NCBI GenBank assembly: GCA_964036315.1
Contig: OZ038480.1
Location: forward strand, 7,472,703 to 7,536,702
DNA length: 64,000 nt
DNA from: Acanthosepion esculentum
Lineage: Eukaryota; Mollusca; Cephalopoda; Sepiida; Sepiidae
Reading direction: 5' to 3'
The notes beneath the pieces were generated by a model. The model was not told the DNA's origin. It saw nothing but the letters and a program-made list of their open reading frames with translations, and made no database searches. Positions 49,801-62,696 of this stretch are shown here, piece after piece; position 1 is the stretch's first letter, and every line of letters begins with the position of its first letter. The translations under genes and the position numbers were made by a program.

Positions 49801-51060
49801 TTGTTATTATTATTTATTTGCATTTTAAAATACAAAATGTGCCACAAGGGCTAAAATGGGGAGGGGGGAAAAGACTGGTGTTCTCTAGTCCGACCTGAAA
49901 ACTATCTAGTCTCATTCGTTGACCCATTCGTACTTACAATTTTCCTTTCACTATAACAACACATTTACTTTCACAACACAATCACCAAAATACCACATTT
50001 TCTCGATGAAAAGCCCTAACATGAATTTTTATTTACAAAATCATCGAGGGATGGGGAAAAAATCAAAAACCCAATGTTTATATACAATGTAAAATATGTA
50101 TGTACAAGAAACTAAAAAAACAATATTAGTAGTAGGACCCTTCCAAAAATGTGGCAGAAATCTCTATTAACTGGGATGAACAAATCCAGAGAACAGAGAC
50201 ATCTGTCACCTAAAACGTGGGGAGGGGTGGAGACAAGAAACTAAAAAGGAGGACAAAAAAAAAAGGACTTATGTACTTGCATGCTCTAGCTACGTTGAAA
50301 GGAAAATATTTAGCCCTGAGGAGGCCAAAACTGAACATGAAAATGTCCTATCTTACCTTAAAAGGCTGGGATGACTAATGTTTCGGTTCGAGGCCCAAAA
50401 TCCTCTTGCTTAAGTTGCGTCCAACAACCACTCTAGGTCAGCACCTCTCACTCGCACCAAGCGCGAAATTTTCACCCACCTTTTGCCGAAATTCCACGAG
50501 GAGAGACGCGCCCTCTCTGCACTGATCTTAAACTTAAGCTGATGCCTAAAGAATGAGACCAGTTGCAAAGAGGAAAATTTCTCACCTGCGTGGAACTCCT
50601 TCTGTCTAGTCGTCCATACCACCATTCGCATAATGCCGAGCAGACACAAGAGCACATAGTGCTGATCCCTGGACATTGACGGTACCACATTGGAACAAAC
50701 GGAACTGGCTTCCAGGACAAAAAACTTTCCGTCCAAGACGCGAACCATGTAGCCTTCAATCAGCCTGCACAGAGGTTGCACAACGTCGCAGTGGAAGAAG
50801 GCATGTTCAATTGACTCCTCCCAGTCACCACAGCGAACACATTCGGCTGAAATCGCCAAACCCGCTGCGCAGAGCTTTTTGCCGACCCAGAGAGTCCCTC
50901 GCAACACCAGCCAGGTTAGTGATGCCTCGTCGTTGTTGAGACATTTCAACCCGGGCGCCCAAGGCGAGACGGAGCGAAACGCCTTGTTCGTAAGGCCCAG
51001 CTTGCCCGGAAGCTTGTCCTTGGCAATCCCCCTCACTGCCACCCGATATTTTGTTGTTTT
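49801..51060 (-). mobile_element. 5'-truncated LINE with zf-RVT-type finger
   Basis: Minus-strand element with its C-terminal coding region at 50,410-51,042 and a 3' region of ~600 bp. It ends in CCCTTGTGGCACATTTTGTA and an (AAT)n-like tail at about 49,801-49,835. The 5' end is truncated. It sits head-to-head with the LTR-A copy starting at 51,111. Confidence 0.75.
50410..51042 (-). pseudogene. LINE C-terminal region with zf-RVT finger
   Basis: An uninterrupted 210-codon frame. Residues ~5-60 (GIAKDKLPGKLGLTNKAFRS, LNNDEASLTWLVLRGTLWVG) lead into the finger CVRC-X8-H-AFFH-C near residues 89-106, the Cys2-His-Cys pattern of the zf-RVT domain found after the RT in L1/Tx1-like elements. The end, FFRHQLKFKISAERARLSSW and GKRWVKISRLVRV, is the usual basic C-terminus. 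No RT catalytic motif remains because of 5' truncation, so the product could not copy RNA. The frame is intact, which suggests a fairly recent insertion. Confidence 0.8.
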
Positions 51061-51268
51061 TGAAAATGAGTTGAATTAACGTTCATTGAAATCAAAAAGG
51101 GAAAAACTATTGTGGAATCGTCCATATTTTTCCACTCACACCCGTTAAAAAATAGACTATTCCATAAGAGCTAGTTTCGACCAATCAACACCACACATTG
51201 CGAAACACGGCTTATTATTGGTCGAGACGACCCCAGAATGTGATTTACCGCCAAAAATCGCTGGAGCC

Positions 51269-51889
51269 TATTCGGAGGAGGAGTACCGCTCCTACTGGTC
51301 TTGGGCGCCAGCGGCGGATTATCTCAGTAACCCTGAGTTTTCGCTTACCTGGCGATTGGCTCGGAATCGGCTGTCTCTCAACGACAAGGCTTTCATATGG
51401 GGCTTGGCGGATTTGCCAGACTGTGAACGGTGTGGCCTTGGTTTAGAGGAAACGGCTTCGCACGCCTTCTACCATTGCCCCGGGGTCCGCCCATTATGGG
51501 ACCATGTCGGCGAGCTGACGGCTCGTCTCGCTCCCGAAGAACTCGTGTCCATTGATCGTGCATATGCGTGTGACAATGTGTCGCCCCCGTATTCCGGGGT
51601 GAAACGAATGGTGTTTCTGATGCTGCTAGCCACGGGCCGAATGGTGATATGGACGACGCGCATGGAGGAAGTCTTGCGAGGCAATCAGCTTTCTTATCAG
51701 GATCTGATCCGATTCTTTGAGCATCAGCTCAAGATGAAGATTAGAACTGATAGAAAACGATTGCATCCGACAGTCTTTAGCGAAAGGTGGGTAAAAACGG
51801 CGAGCTTGGTTCGTTTGATTTTCTTTTCTAGGTCAACCAAAGTTACATCGGGGTGGTTTCCTGTGGAACCCTCCCCTTGGTTAGGTTAG
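51269..51889 (+). pseudogene. LINE C-terminal region with zf-RVT finger (second subfamily)
   Basis: The open frame formally starts at 51,218 within the LTR, but LINE sequence begins only at about residue 18 (YSEEEYRSYWSWAPAADYLS). RLSLNDKAFIWGLADLPD leads to the finger CERC-X9-H-AFYH-C near residues 72-90. Downstream come MVFLMLLATGRMVIWTTRME, FFEHQLKMKIRTDRKRL and SERWVKTASLVRL. The frame has no stop, so the 5' fusion to LTR sequence is an accident of insertion. RT motifs are absent. Confidence 0.8.
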
Positions 51890-52525
51890 AAAAGCTTAAG
51901 TGTACCTAGTTAATGTGAGTAAATGTGTTCCTAACCTGTTCCCGGTTATCTCTTATGTTATGATCCAGTCGAGATTCCCAACCTCCCCAGTTTGGTTTTG
52001 ACCCCCCATTTTTTATCTCGACTGGCTCAGTCTTTTATTTCCCCACGCCCGTGTTATTTTTTCTCCTTCCCACTCCCTTAGCGAGAGTGCTTCTTGATTT
52101 TGCCCTATCGGCAGAATACAGCGGCCTCTCTGTTTTGAGGGTTGGACGGGCCCTACTAACATAAATTATGTTTAGTTTAAATATTTGTAGAATTTTTTAG
52201 TTTGTTATTGGGTTCATCTCCCTCCCCTTTTCATCTTTTCATTATTAGAATTTTAATGTATTTTATCATCATCCAATTTTTATGGTGTGGGGCGCGTTTT
52301 CGTAGGTTCCCCCTGGTGTGGATGTGGTATTATGGTGGATGAAGGTTTGAATGGCGGCGGACGAGTTCTTGTGGTGAATGGGTTAATTGTAATGTATGAA
52401 TGGGTCGCGAATCTGATTAGCTAGGTATAGGATAGTAAGTTATGACCAGCCTTTACCACTCCCCCTCTTTTGGCCTTGTGCCACAATTTCTGTATTTTCA
52501 GAAATAAATCTTGTCAGTAATTCGC
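51269..52525 (+). mobile_element. 5'-truncated LINE inserted in the LTR
   Basis: It starts in coding sequence right after the LTR's CTGGAGCC and ends TGGCCTTGTGCCACAATTTC with an A-rich AGAAATAAAT tail. It belongs to a different subfamily of the same finger-bearing LINE group as the minus-strand copies at 41,736 and 49,801. Confidence 0.75.
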
Positions 52526-53301
52526 CTTCAGAGAGATTCCACACAGATCCACTCCTGTCTACATTTTGACTAAAGGACTTTGCGCGCGTCAACACCTGAC
52601 TCAACTTTCAACCTCTTTCTGTCTCTCTCTGAATTCATTGCACATTTAAAAAAAGTGTTATCTACACTACTAAACAGAAATTGCAATTCAAGCATTAAGA
52701 TAAAAAAAATACAGTCCAGGGTGAATAACTCTGTCAAAACAAGAACAAACAAAAATCAACAAAAATCTCGCATTACATTACTTTAAAATTTATCCCTCGA
52801 TAAATTTTCCTTAATATTACATGCGAACATTTTCTAAACAAAGGAACATTTCTGAACTGTATTTCATTAAGATACTTAATTCACATTTCGTCAAACATCC
52901 ATATAACCAAAACTGAAACACAAACTTTTCCAAATTGTATTATAATTAATTGTATATAAATGTTCAGTGTTTTTCTAATTGAATTCACGACTACCGTTGT
53001 TTCTTTGTTCAATATTGCCTTGAGATTTATTCAACTTGTATGTCTATGCTTAATATTGTTGTGATTAATATGAAGAACATGCTTTTCACGCTTATCATCT
53101 CAAAACAAAAGACCTTCTGATTTCACACTCATTTCATAGCAATCCCAACAAGATACTGAAGTTTGAATGATGGCTGTAGAATTGAATCATGAAATAATAT
53201 TCATTTAATACAGTTTTAATGAAAAATGAAACTGTTTTCACAAAAAGAGTTTGAAAAATATGATGAGTAAAATTACATAAAAATAAGATAAATAAATAAA
53301 T

Positions 53302-53305
<4 letters not shown>

Positions 53306-53378
<73 letters not shown>

Positions 53379-53388
53379 GAGAGAGAGT
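53306..53388 (+). repeat. (GA)n(CAGA)n microsatellite
   Basis: A GA run passes into CAGA tetranucleotides and back to GA. Confidence 0.95.
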
Positions 53389-53426
53389 TATAATTTAAAA
53401 ATCGATTTGTACAATCATGAATTAGG

Positions 53427-53770
53427 TTTTCATAAGAGTCGGAAGGTCTTGTTGAAGCAAGAATATGGCTGGAAAAAAAAAGAGATGTTGTCTAAGCACG
53501 AATTGTGTAGTAAGTGTTGGGAGATCTTGTAGATGCAAGAATTTGATTCGAAAGATGGAAGACAAAGTATAAACCCGAATTGAATCATAAACCACGGGAA
53601 AATTTCTGAACAACATTCGAATCGTTAAAGTTTGGAGATCTTGTAGAAGCTGGAATTTGTTTTCAAAAATGGGATAATTTTGGATAAGCACGAATTTATC
53701 CATAAAGGATGATAACTGTTAAAGCAAGAATTGATTCTAAAAGAAAGAATGCAGATATTATATAAGTAGG
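53427..53770. repeat. Degenerate tandem repeat of ~80-110 bp
   Basis: GAGATCTTGTAGA-GCAAGAATTTG followed by TA-AAGCACGAATT recurs near 53,440, 53,520, 53,635 and 53,715, with a further weak copy near 54,550 beyond the next LTR. On the minus strand this gives repeated LLQDLQTLT / HLQDLPTLT peptides in the frame 53,422-53,703, which I take as a by-product of the repeat, not a gene. Confidence 0.6.
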
Positions 53771-53783
53771 AACTTGCTCATTC

Positions 53784-54547
53784 TGTGGCAGACTTCACCA
53801 CATTAATTTAACTTTAGATTAGGAAACAAGGCTCACGTAAAAAAGGGTAAGCAAAAGACATTGTTACACATAAAATATGTATTTAACAAGATGTACAATA
53901 TCAAACAACGATGTGAAAGAAAGCATGCATTTAAGTAGGAAAAGGTTGAATTAACCAAGAGTTGTCTCTCTTTATCTGATATTTTAGTGTTCAATGAGAA
54001 ATAGTCATTTGGTTCAAAGTTCACTGGAAGAATGTTCATGAGAGTCTCTTGTAATGATTGTTCTTGAAAGATATTGCTGTGTAAGAAGAGTTTATGTGCG
54101 TGTGTACAAGGTATGTTCAGCATGTGAGTGTGTGTGTGTGAGTGAGAAAGTTGGCGCATGGTTTCAACTATCGTGGATTCGTTTGGCAGTTGAATTCTCA
54201 CTAATTGGGATCAGAAAAATCTTGGCTTAAATAAGCGACTATAGGCTCCAAATTGTTGCGCGGGAAAAATTATTCTTCACGTGCAAACGATCTGATTGGT
54301 TGGCATCGACCAATCAGCGAGCGAGCTTTGGGGAAACTTAAGAAAGCTTCTGTGATCCGCTTCTCCCAAAAGTGCACAAAATTGACTACTTAAAAATAGA
54401 GCAATTACAAAATTGTCGCATTACTGCGATTTGTAAATTGCCCATAATAACGTAGTGGTGATTTATTAACCAATGAATGCTTGGCATTGTATGTGGTTTG
54501 TATTTTTGTATGCATGTATGTATGTTCGTGCGTAATAGATCGGCACA
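53784..54547 (-). mobile_element. Solo LTR, LTR-A subfamily 2, copy 1
   Basis: 764 bp with TG...CA ends (minus strand starts TGTGCCGATC, ends GAAGTCTGCCACA). It is flanked by an exact 4-bp repeat, ATTC (53,780-53,783 and 54,548-54,551). The CCAAT palindrome is at 54,292-54,317. Most of its length aligns with the plus-strand copy at 56,714-57,423, e.g. TTTGTGCACTTTTGGGAGAA and CAATTTACAAATCGCAG. The two copies point away from each other and have different flanks. Confidence 0.85.
54292..54317 (-). promoter_or_regulatory. Paired inverted CCAAT boxes
   Basis: CTGATTGGTT...GACCAATCAG with a 6-bp spacer, the same arrangement as in LTR-A copies 1 and 2. Confidence 0.65.
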
Positions 54548-56713
<2,166 letters not shown>

Positions 56714-57423
56714 TGTGACGATCTACATCTCACACATACATACATACTTATACAAATACAGATCATACAACGACAAGCATTCATTGGATAATAAATCAAC
56801 ACTACTTTGTAACAGGAAATTTACAAATCGCAGCAATGCGACAATTTTGTAATCGCTTTATTTTCATGTAGTCGATTTTGTGCACTTTTGGGAGAAACAG
56901 ATCCCAGAAGCTTTCTTGAGTCTCCCCAAAACTCGCTCACTGATTGGTCAATGCCAACCAATCAGATTGTCTGCAAGTGAAGAACAATTCTTCCCGCGCA
57001 GCGATTCGGTGCCGATGATCACCTATATAAACAAGAAATATTGTTAGTAATTAGTGAGATTTCAGCTGCCAAACGAATCCACGGCAGTTGAAACCATGGG
57101 CCACTCTTCTCATTCACACCACCACTCACATGCTGAACATTCCTTACACTCACATAATCTTTTCCTTACACAGCAAAAATGTTGAAACATTTATTACCAG
57201 AAACTATCACAAACTTTGTTTCTTTCAGTGAACTTTGGAATACAAATAATAGTTAAAGAGAGACAACTCTTGTTTTACTCAATGCATGCTTTTCTTTCAC
57301 ATCCTTGTTTGTACATCTTGTTAAATACATATTTTATGTGTAATGATGTCTTTGGCTTATCCTTTTTTCACCTCAGTTTGGTTTCCTAATCTAAGTTAGA
57401 TAAATGTGGTGAAGCCCGCCACA
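56714..57423 (+). mobile_element. Solo LTR, LTR-A subfamily 2, copy 2
   Basis: 710 bp starting TGTGACGATCTACA and ending GTGGTGAAGCCCGCCACA. Flanks GCCT and ACCT are a 4-bp repeat with one difference. The CCAAT palindrome is at 56,940-56,965 and a TATA box (CTATATAA) at 57,023-57,030. Confidence 0.75.
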
Positions 57424-58495
57424 ACCTCATTATGTAACTCTTTTCCGTACCATATTCTTATTGAAATTTAACCAATCTTCGCTAACGCAAGCTTCGACAT
57501 TCAATGCTTTTTCCTTTGCCTTCTCATTTTCCCGCCTAACGCCATTTTATCTCTTACAAAATTTATTTTTAGTAGAAACAAAAGGAGCCGAGGACGACTG
57601 GTCAAAGGCTTTCATTGTTGTTTGATATTATGGCCAACCACTCTGGTACATTCCGAAGCCCACAAATAGTAAAATAAAAGGAGAAAATCAATTGCGTTGG
57701 GAGGTGGACCCACGACACCTTACCGCTTCACTGAATTTAGCACCTACAAATTTTTGCTTATTCTGATCGGGAAAAAAAGGTTCGTGCAGAAGTTGGTTCG
57801 ACAGAATTGAACGGATTTTTATTCAGCCTTCAGAAATACTATATTATTTTCTGGAAAGACTAATATTTTTCAATATTCTATTTTGTAAATACAATTTTAC
57901 AATCAGTTTCATATACGTAAAAGTTAAGAATAAGTTCTTATTGCTTCTAAGTTTCGAGTCCAGGTAAACAACACGATTTCAAATGCTGATTTTCAAGGTA
58001 ATTCCCCCTCGCCTCAATTTCTACAATTTTGCCATGTCTTACGACACTAAATCTTGTAAATACAATTTTCAGATCGTAATCATACACACAACGTTTAAGA
58101 ATACAACTATTGGATTTGTCACGGGGCTGGAGGAGTAATTGAATATTTGTCCCTAATCGCGGAGGTCGGCGTCCAAGCCCAGAAAAAAAAAGCAAAATTT
58201 CGAATGATGATTTTCAAACAAGCATATATTGCTAACTTGGAATACTGGCCGGACACAAGATTCCTACAAATACTCTTCCATATTCCTTGAGTGCAAAGCT
58301 AATTTTACTAAATCTCAACAACACCTGAATTAATAAAAAAAATCATCAGATTTAGTCACTTTTAGATGTTATAAAGTTTTAAAACGTTTTATGAATTTTT
58401 AGAAATACCTATTAACCAACAACGGAAAATGAATCACCGAAATTCGAAGGCGAACTGAAACAGTGAAAGTGCTTTCTAAAAGCTAAGCAAAGTAT
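57424..58495. other. Unassigned spacer with an imperfect direct repeat
   Basis: TTGTAAATACAATTTTACAATCAG... at about 57,885 recurs as TTGTAAATACAATTTTCAGATCG at about 58,055. Each is followed later by ATTTC-AATG-TGATTTTCAA. No gene is recognisable; the minus-strand open frame 57,947-58,195 lies across this repeat. Confidence 0.5.
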
Positions 58496-58769
58496 TAAGA
58501 AAAATTCGAAACAAAGAAAAGTGATGAACTGCTATATAATGTTAATGTTAATTCTTCTATGTGGCAGTGAATATTGGCCAATATCCTCACAGATAAAAAG
58601 GAAATTGTGACATGGTTTGATAGAACGATGATAAGGATGCCATAGACTGTACATGTAAGCAACAAGGAAGTTTTAAAGAAACTGGGAATAAAAAGAACAC
58701 TTGCAATTAGTATCAGAAAGAGGCGGTAAAATCTAGGGTAGACATAATGAGGAAAGAGATGTTGGGGAA

Positions 58770-58965
58770 TTTGACACTCGCAGGACATATGGAAAGACAG
58801 AATGAAACAATCAATAAACTATTAAACGAGTTTGTGTAAATGGATGGCAGATCACATGGAGTGGGAGAAACTGTAAGAAGGTAAATAATACTTAGAGCTA
58901 CGAATGATAAGAAGTTGTAGAGAGCCATGATCACTCACGACCTGAAAAGACACGGTATATAAAAG
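58770..58965 (+). pseudogene. RTE-like LINE C-terminal fragment
   Basis: The plus strand reads GHMERQNETINKLLNEFV, a stop, MDGRSHGVGETVRR, then ILRATNDKKL, a stop, RAMITHDLKRHG. This is the same C-terminal pattern as at 6,660, 10,330 and 10,878. The minus-strand open frames over it are shadows. Confidence 0.6.
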
Positions 58966-59337
58966 AAGAGCAAGGTATTAAGAGAACGAAACGACAAACA
59001 CCTAGGCAATCACTTTCAAGCGAAGCCGCCAAATGTCTCATTCATCTTTTAATATAAATTCCTTTAAAAAAAATGTCCTTGTTTAAAAAAAGAATAAAAC
59101 CTTTATAAATCTTCAATGGAGTAAAGTGAGGTAAATAAATTGCCAGAAACTACATTTTATTTACACCAATAATGAAACATTTTCCAAGTCAGTTTTTCTT
59201 TTTGTTTAATTTCCACTTTTAAAAGGGTATTGTTCTGTGAAGTGTTTTTCATTTTTCTTTTGACAATTTTAAAGTGAAAATGTTCTTTTTTTAAAACACG
59301 AATTTATTTTTTATCTTGTTTCACCTTTTCGCTATAT

Positions 59338-59338
<1 letters not shown>

Positions 59339-59381
<43 letters not shown>

Positions 59382-59400
59382 GTGTGTTTGTGTGTGTGTG

Positions 59401-59448
<48 letters not shown>
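59339..59448 (+). repeat. (CA)n/(TA)n/(TG)n compound microsatellite
   Basis: CA, then TA, TG and TA runs. It abuts the left end of the inverted-repeat element that follows. Confidence 0.95.
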
Positions 59449-59449
<1 letters not shown>

Positions 59450-60047
59450 AATACGTGGTGCAGTTCAATTTATATTACAATGAATCATTCGTACAAAAAG
59501 TAGATTAGTTAATGATATAAAATGGCGAAATCTCTTCGAAACCAAAATTTTAAACTTGCATTAACCTACGAATCACTCGATGAATGTTATGATCTTTGCT
59601 TTTAATAACTGCAAGCTGTATAAGGTATTTTTTTTAATTTGCAAGTACTTTCAACTGTACATACAGTCATCCTCAGATATGGAAATTATTTTGTTTTTTT
59701 GGTAAATCCAGGTAGCATCAGAGACGAAAAAATTAAATGCGAATCGAAATATGATTTTTTAGAAATGTGTTATTGTTAACGGATAAAAACTTATAGAGCT
59801 TGCAGTCGCATCGCTAAGGTTGAATTTTTTGGGAAATTTAAGAGAGTGCGCTTTTTTACTTATATGGTAATTTAAGAATTTTTTGTTGTAGGAGTTTATC
59901 AGTCAATGTGGCATGAACTAAATTGTTCAATAAATAGAGTTTTGGTTTTCGAAGAGATTTCGCCATTTTTTATCACTAACTTTACTAATCTACTTTTTGT
60001 ATGAATGATTCAGTGTAATATAAATTGAACTGCACCACATATTTGAT
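59447..60047. mobile_element. Element with ~105-bp terminal inverted repeats
   Basis: Left arm 59,447-59,551 and right arm 59,943-60,047 are inverted copies with few differences: shared TCAATTTATATTACA, ATGAATCATTC, CAAAAAGTAGATTAGT and ATGGCGAAATCTCTTCG. The ~390-bp interior has no open frame of note. It is probably a MITE-like, non-autonomous DNA element. Superfamily is unknown because no target-site duplication was identified. Confidence 0.75.
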
Positions 60048-60312
60048 TTAAAAGAACTGATCCAACGTGCAAATTTTCGGGATAATAGCTGAGACATTAA
60101 TCTATTTATTGAACAATTTAGTTCATGCCACATTGACTGATAAACTCCTACAAAAAAGTTCTCAAATTACCATATTAGTAAAAAACGCACTCTCTTAGCG
60201 TTGCGACTGCACGCTCCAAATGCAACTTTAAAATTTTGGCTTTCGAAGAGATTTCGCCATTTTATATCATTAACTTTACTAATCTACTTTTTGTATGAAT
60301 GATTCATTGTAA
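60048..60312. mobile_element. Partial second copy of the same element, head-to-head
   Basis: 60,098-60,220 is the inverted counterpart of 59,800-59,945 (TTTAGTTCATGCCACATTGA, GATAAACTCCTACAA). 60,237-60,310 repeats the right arm of the first copy in the same orientation (CGAAGAGATTTCGCCATTTT). The other arm is missing, so part of a second copy adjoins the first in reverse. Confidence 0.65.
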
Positions 60313-60712
60313 TATATATATATATAAATTACATAGAAAAAAAATTCAAAATTACTCCATTTTGAATATCTATTTCAGCCTACAAGAGCTTCCTTGCAAA
60401 ATTTATCCTCACCAAGGAGTGAAGAAATAAAATAAAATAGTAGTTTAAAAATTTTAAACTTTAAAGAATAAAGAAAGAAGAGAGAAAGGTGAAAAAGTAA
60501 AAAACATTTCGTTTCTTTTTTTGTTTTACTTTTTCACCTTTCTCTCTTCTTTCTTTATTCTTTAAAGTTTAAAATTTTTAAACTACTATTTTATTTTATT
60601 TCTTCACTCCTTGATGTTGATAAATTTTGCAAGGATTCTCTTGTAGGTTGAAATAGCAAATTCAAAATGGAGTAATTTTGAATTTCTATTGTATGTAATT
60701 GATTTATTTATA
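60313..60712. mobile_element. Long palindrome (~185-bp arms)
   Basis: Arms run from about 60,313 to 60,505 and from about 60,520 to 60,712. The inner ~95 bp of each arm is perfectly matched, for example AAAGAATAAAGAAAGAAGAG against its complement. The outer part (ATTCAAAATTACTCCATTTT) has scattered changes, and a loop of only ~15-25 bp separates the arms. It has no coding capacity. It is probably a foldback or MITE element, and could extrude as a cruciform. Confidence 0.85.
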
Positions 60713-61300
60713 TATGCTCTGTTAAAATAAATACATTAAGCTCTCTTTGTGAATCAGTTTTAATATTTTATATTATTAGGATTCACTTGGATTAGTTACC
60801 CACGAATTATTATATAGATTACTTAAACGTTATAGCCATATTTGAGTAGTAGACGCTCCGTTTATTTATTTATTTTCGTCTACCGGCCTGAATATTCGAG
60901 GACTCTTATTAAAGAAAAATATGCGACATGATTCGAAACTGCGCACCTCCCTGTCGTTAAATCCTACATACTCTAGACCGTCTTGGCCACGTAACTTATA
61001 CAAATGCCATCGACCTTTTTAATCCATTTGATTTTTCATATTTAAAAAATGAGTTATAAAATATCTAGATAGAAAAATATGCATATTGTTGAATATATAT
61101 ATTCTCTCGACTGTCCCGACGTTTGAGGGTCAAGCAGTTCAGTTCCTAGGAACTGACAGCTCGATACCAGCACATATAATTTGATTACAGTGGTGAAGGC
61201 TTTGTGCAGAACCATCCACACAATTTTGAAGGGCCGAATACAGAGACCTGCAACACTATGTGCCACAAGGTCCTCAAATGGCCCTCCGCAAGTTTTGAAT
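60713..61300. other. Spacer with tRNA-like and LINE-end traces
   Basis: Minus strand ~60,905-60,998 has TGGCCAAGACGG and AGTTTCGAATC about 45 bp apart, like the A and B boxes of a tRNA-Ser-type sequence, but it cannot fold into a full tRNA by eye. GTGCCACAAGG near 61,261 (minus-strand CCTTGTGGCAC) resembles the LINE 3' ends. Confidence 0.4.
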
Positions 61301-61307
61301 GCAAAGT

Positions 61308-61460
61308 TGTCCTTCTTCTAGACCAGTTGCCATCCAAAGCTATATAACCCAGTCTGTCCTGCTATTTAACCATAGCTGGAAGCAGCAGAAGAGGATTCAT
61401 ACGTCTCTCAAGGGTAATAGCTTGCAAGTGAATGTAATTGATTCGACTGGAATTCGAACT

Positions 61461-61466
<6 letters not shown>
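61308..61466 (-). mobile_element. tRNA-derived SINE, copy 3
   Basis: The minus strand reads GCCGAGTTCGAATTCCAGTC (B box), then ATTACATTCACTTGC, AGCAGGACAGACTGGGTTAT and GGATGGCAACTGGTCTAG. This is collinear with copy 1. The promoter-proximal part is replaced by a (TA)n run. Confidence 0.75.

Positions 61467-61533
<67 letters not shown>
61466..61533 (+). repeat. (TA)n microsatellite at the SINE end
   Basis: A perfect TA run directly joined to SINE copy 3. Confidence 0.95.
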
Positions 61534-61536
<3 letters not shown>

Positions 61537-61604
61537 AAATATAATGAAAAGATTTAAACACTAATATTCCATATATATATATATGTGTGTGTGTGTATAT
61601 CTAT

Positions 61605-61675
61605 ATATAATAGAAAAGAAATCCAAATTTACCTCAATCGAATAGCTATTTCAACCAACAAGAAGACCAATGTTG
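61605..61675 (-). repeat. Diverged half of the 60,313 palindrome element
   Basis: AATAGAAAAGAAATCC, then ACCTCAATCGAATAGC, then TATTTCAACCAACAAGA parallels the outer arm at 60,640-60,700 read in reverse. Weak but in the same order. Confidence 0.35.

Positions 61676-61760
<85 letters not shown>
61676..61760 (+). repeat. (TA)n microsatellite
   Basis: A perfect TA run of about 85 bp. Confidence 0.95.
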
Positions 61761-61761
<1 letters not shown>

Positions 61762-61929
61762 GTTATAAAATTAAATCAAATTAATGCTTTGATTGATAAG
61801 GTTTTAAAGGTCTAAGAGTTCAGTTCAGAATTTAATCGCTTTATTGCTCATACAGATATTATATCAGTGAATGCTTTTGTTATAAGTCTAAGAACAGTAC
61901 ACGTGCTTAAAAAACCATTACCGTCTTCG

Positions 61930-62090
61930 AATTTAGAGTTTCTCTACCTCTTCACTGTCTGCCACTCAAGATAACAAGAGAATACAATTTATCCTGCTAT
62001 TGAACTCATTGCTGAAGGAAGATAGATTTAGGTCATTTCCAAGGGAAATAACCCGATGTAAATGAAGCAGAATTGATCGGTACTTCAAAT
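61930..62090 (-). mobile_element. tRNA-derived SINE, copy 4 (degraded)
   Basis: TCCTGCTATTGAACTCATTG, GGAAGATAGATTTAGG and AAGGGAAATAACCCGATGTAA follow the order of copies 2 and 3 with many changes. The B box is no longer recognisable. Confidence 0.4.
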
Positions 62091-62231
62091 AATTTGCCGC
62101 TTCGACGAACTTGTACAGTTGTTAAACTTTTTTATCGACATATTTAGTCCGCGCACAGTTAGATGCAAGATTTTTTATACTTGTTGACGACTCACATAAA
62201 ACATGCGTGATCAGTTGTGGTTGAATATTAA

Positions 62232-62696
62232 TTGGTTTCAAGTAAGTTTAGATATCAAAGTTTGAAATCAGTGTTGATTAAAATCATTTTAAAACAAATA
62301 AATAAAAAAGTTGTCTGTTTACAAAAAGAATGCGTCTCTGTTAACCGAAAAAAAAATTGCGTTTATTTGATTTTGATAATATTTTCTTATCGATTTCCCG
62401 AAAAATTTATTAATAGAAATGCAGACAATTTCAGAAGGAAAGTTGAGGGGACAATTGGGATAACCGCTTTCTTTATAACTACGACTGAGGCAATAATACG
62501 TGTAAAACGTATTATATTCATTGTCAGTTTTGATAAGAGTTATTTACATAGTTTCGGAAATTTACTTTTCTTTCAGAAAATAAAACCTGCTACAACAGTA
62601 TTTTCACTATTGCCCAAATTAATAACGAAAGTAAAGAAAATAAAATGCAAATCAGATTCAATTACGAAGAAAAAATATTCATTTCTAACCAGCTAA
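62232..62696 (+). CDS. Unrecognised 154-codon open frame (doubtful)
   Basis: The longest open frame not explained by a transposon or microsatellite. The predicted protein is very basic and rich in Lys, Ile, Phe and Ser, with no domain, signal peptide or repeat that I recognise. Codon use simply follows the AT-rich base composition. It has no visible splice, promoter or polyadenylation context, so a chance open frame is the simpler reading. Confidence 0.15.
   Translation: MVSSKFRYQSLKSVLIKIILKQINKKVVCLQKECVSVNRKKNCVYLILIIFSYRFPEKFINRNADNFRRKVEGTIGITAFFITTTEAIIRVKRIIFIVSFDKSYLHSFGNLLFFQKIKPATTVFSLLPKLITKVKKIKCKSDSITKKKYSFLTS

Larger units (their letters stand above)
51111..53150 (+). mobile_element. 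LTR-A relative interrupted by a LINE
   Basis: The left part (51,111-51,268) starts TGTGGAATCGTCCA and includes CCAAT boxes at about 51,178 and 51,224 and the CGCTGGAGCC block shared with copy 3. The right part (about 52,530-53,150) includes GCGTCAACACCTGACTCAAC, TTGTTGTGATTAATA and GACCTTCTGAT, which match the distal part of copies 1 and 3, and it ends near CCCAACA. Flanks CTAT and AGAT do not match well. Without the LINE the LTR would be ~800 bp. The TATA region is lost at the junction. Confidence 0.7.

Noticed and set aside
51218..51889. Complete gene starting at 51,218
   Set aside because: The first ~17 codons are LTR sequence; the frame is a 5'-truncated LINE fused by insertion.
53422..53703. 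93-codon minus-strand frame with QDLPTLT repeats
   Set aside because: The peptide repeat is the translation of a non-coding degenerate tandem repeat and the frame ends at both array edges.
60905..60998. Intact tRNA-Ser gene on the minus strand
   Set aside because: A- and B-box-like strings are present, but the acceptor and anticodon stems do not pair by eye; at most a SINE or pseudogene trace.
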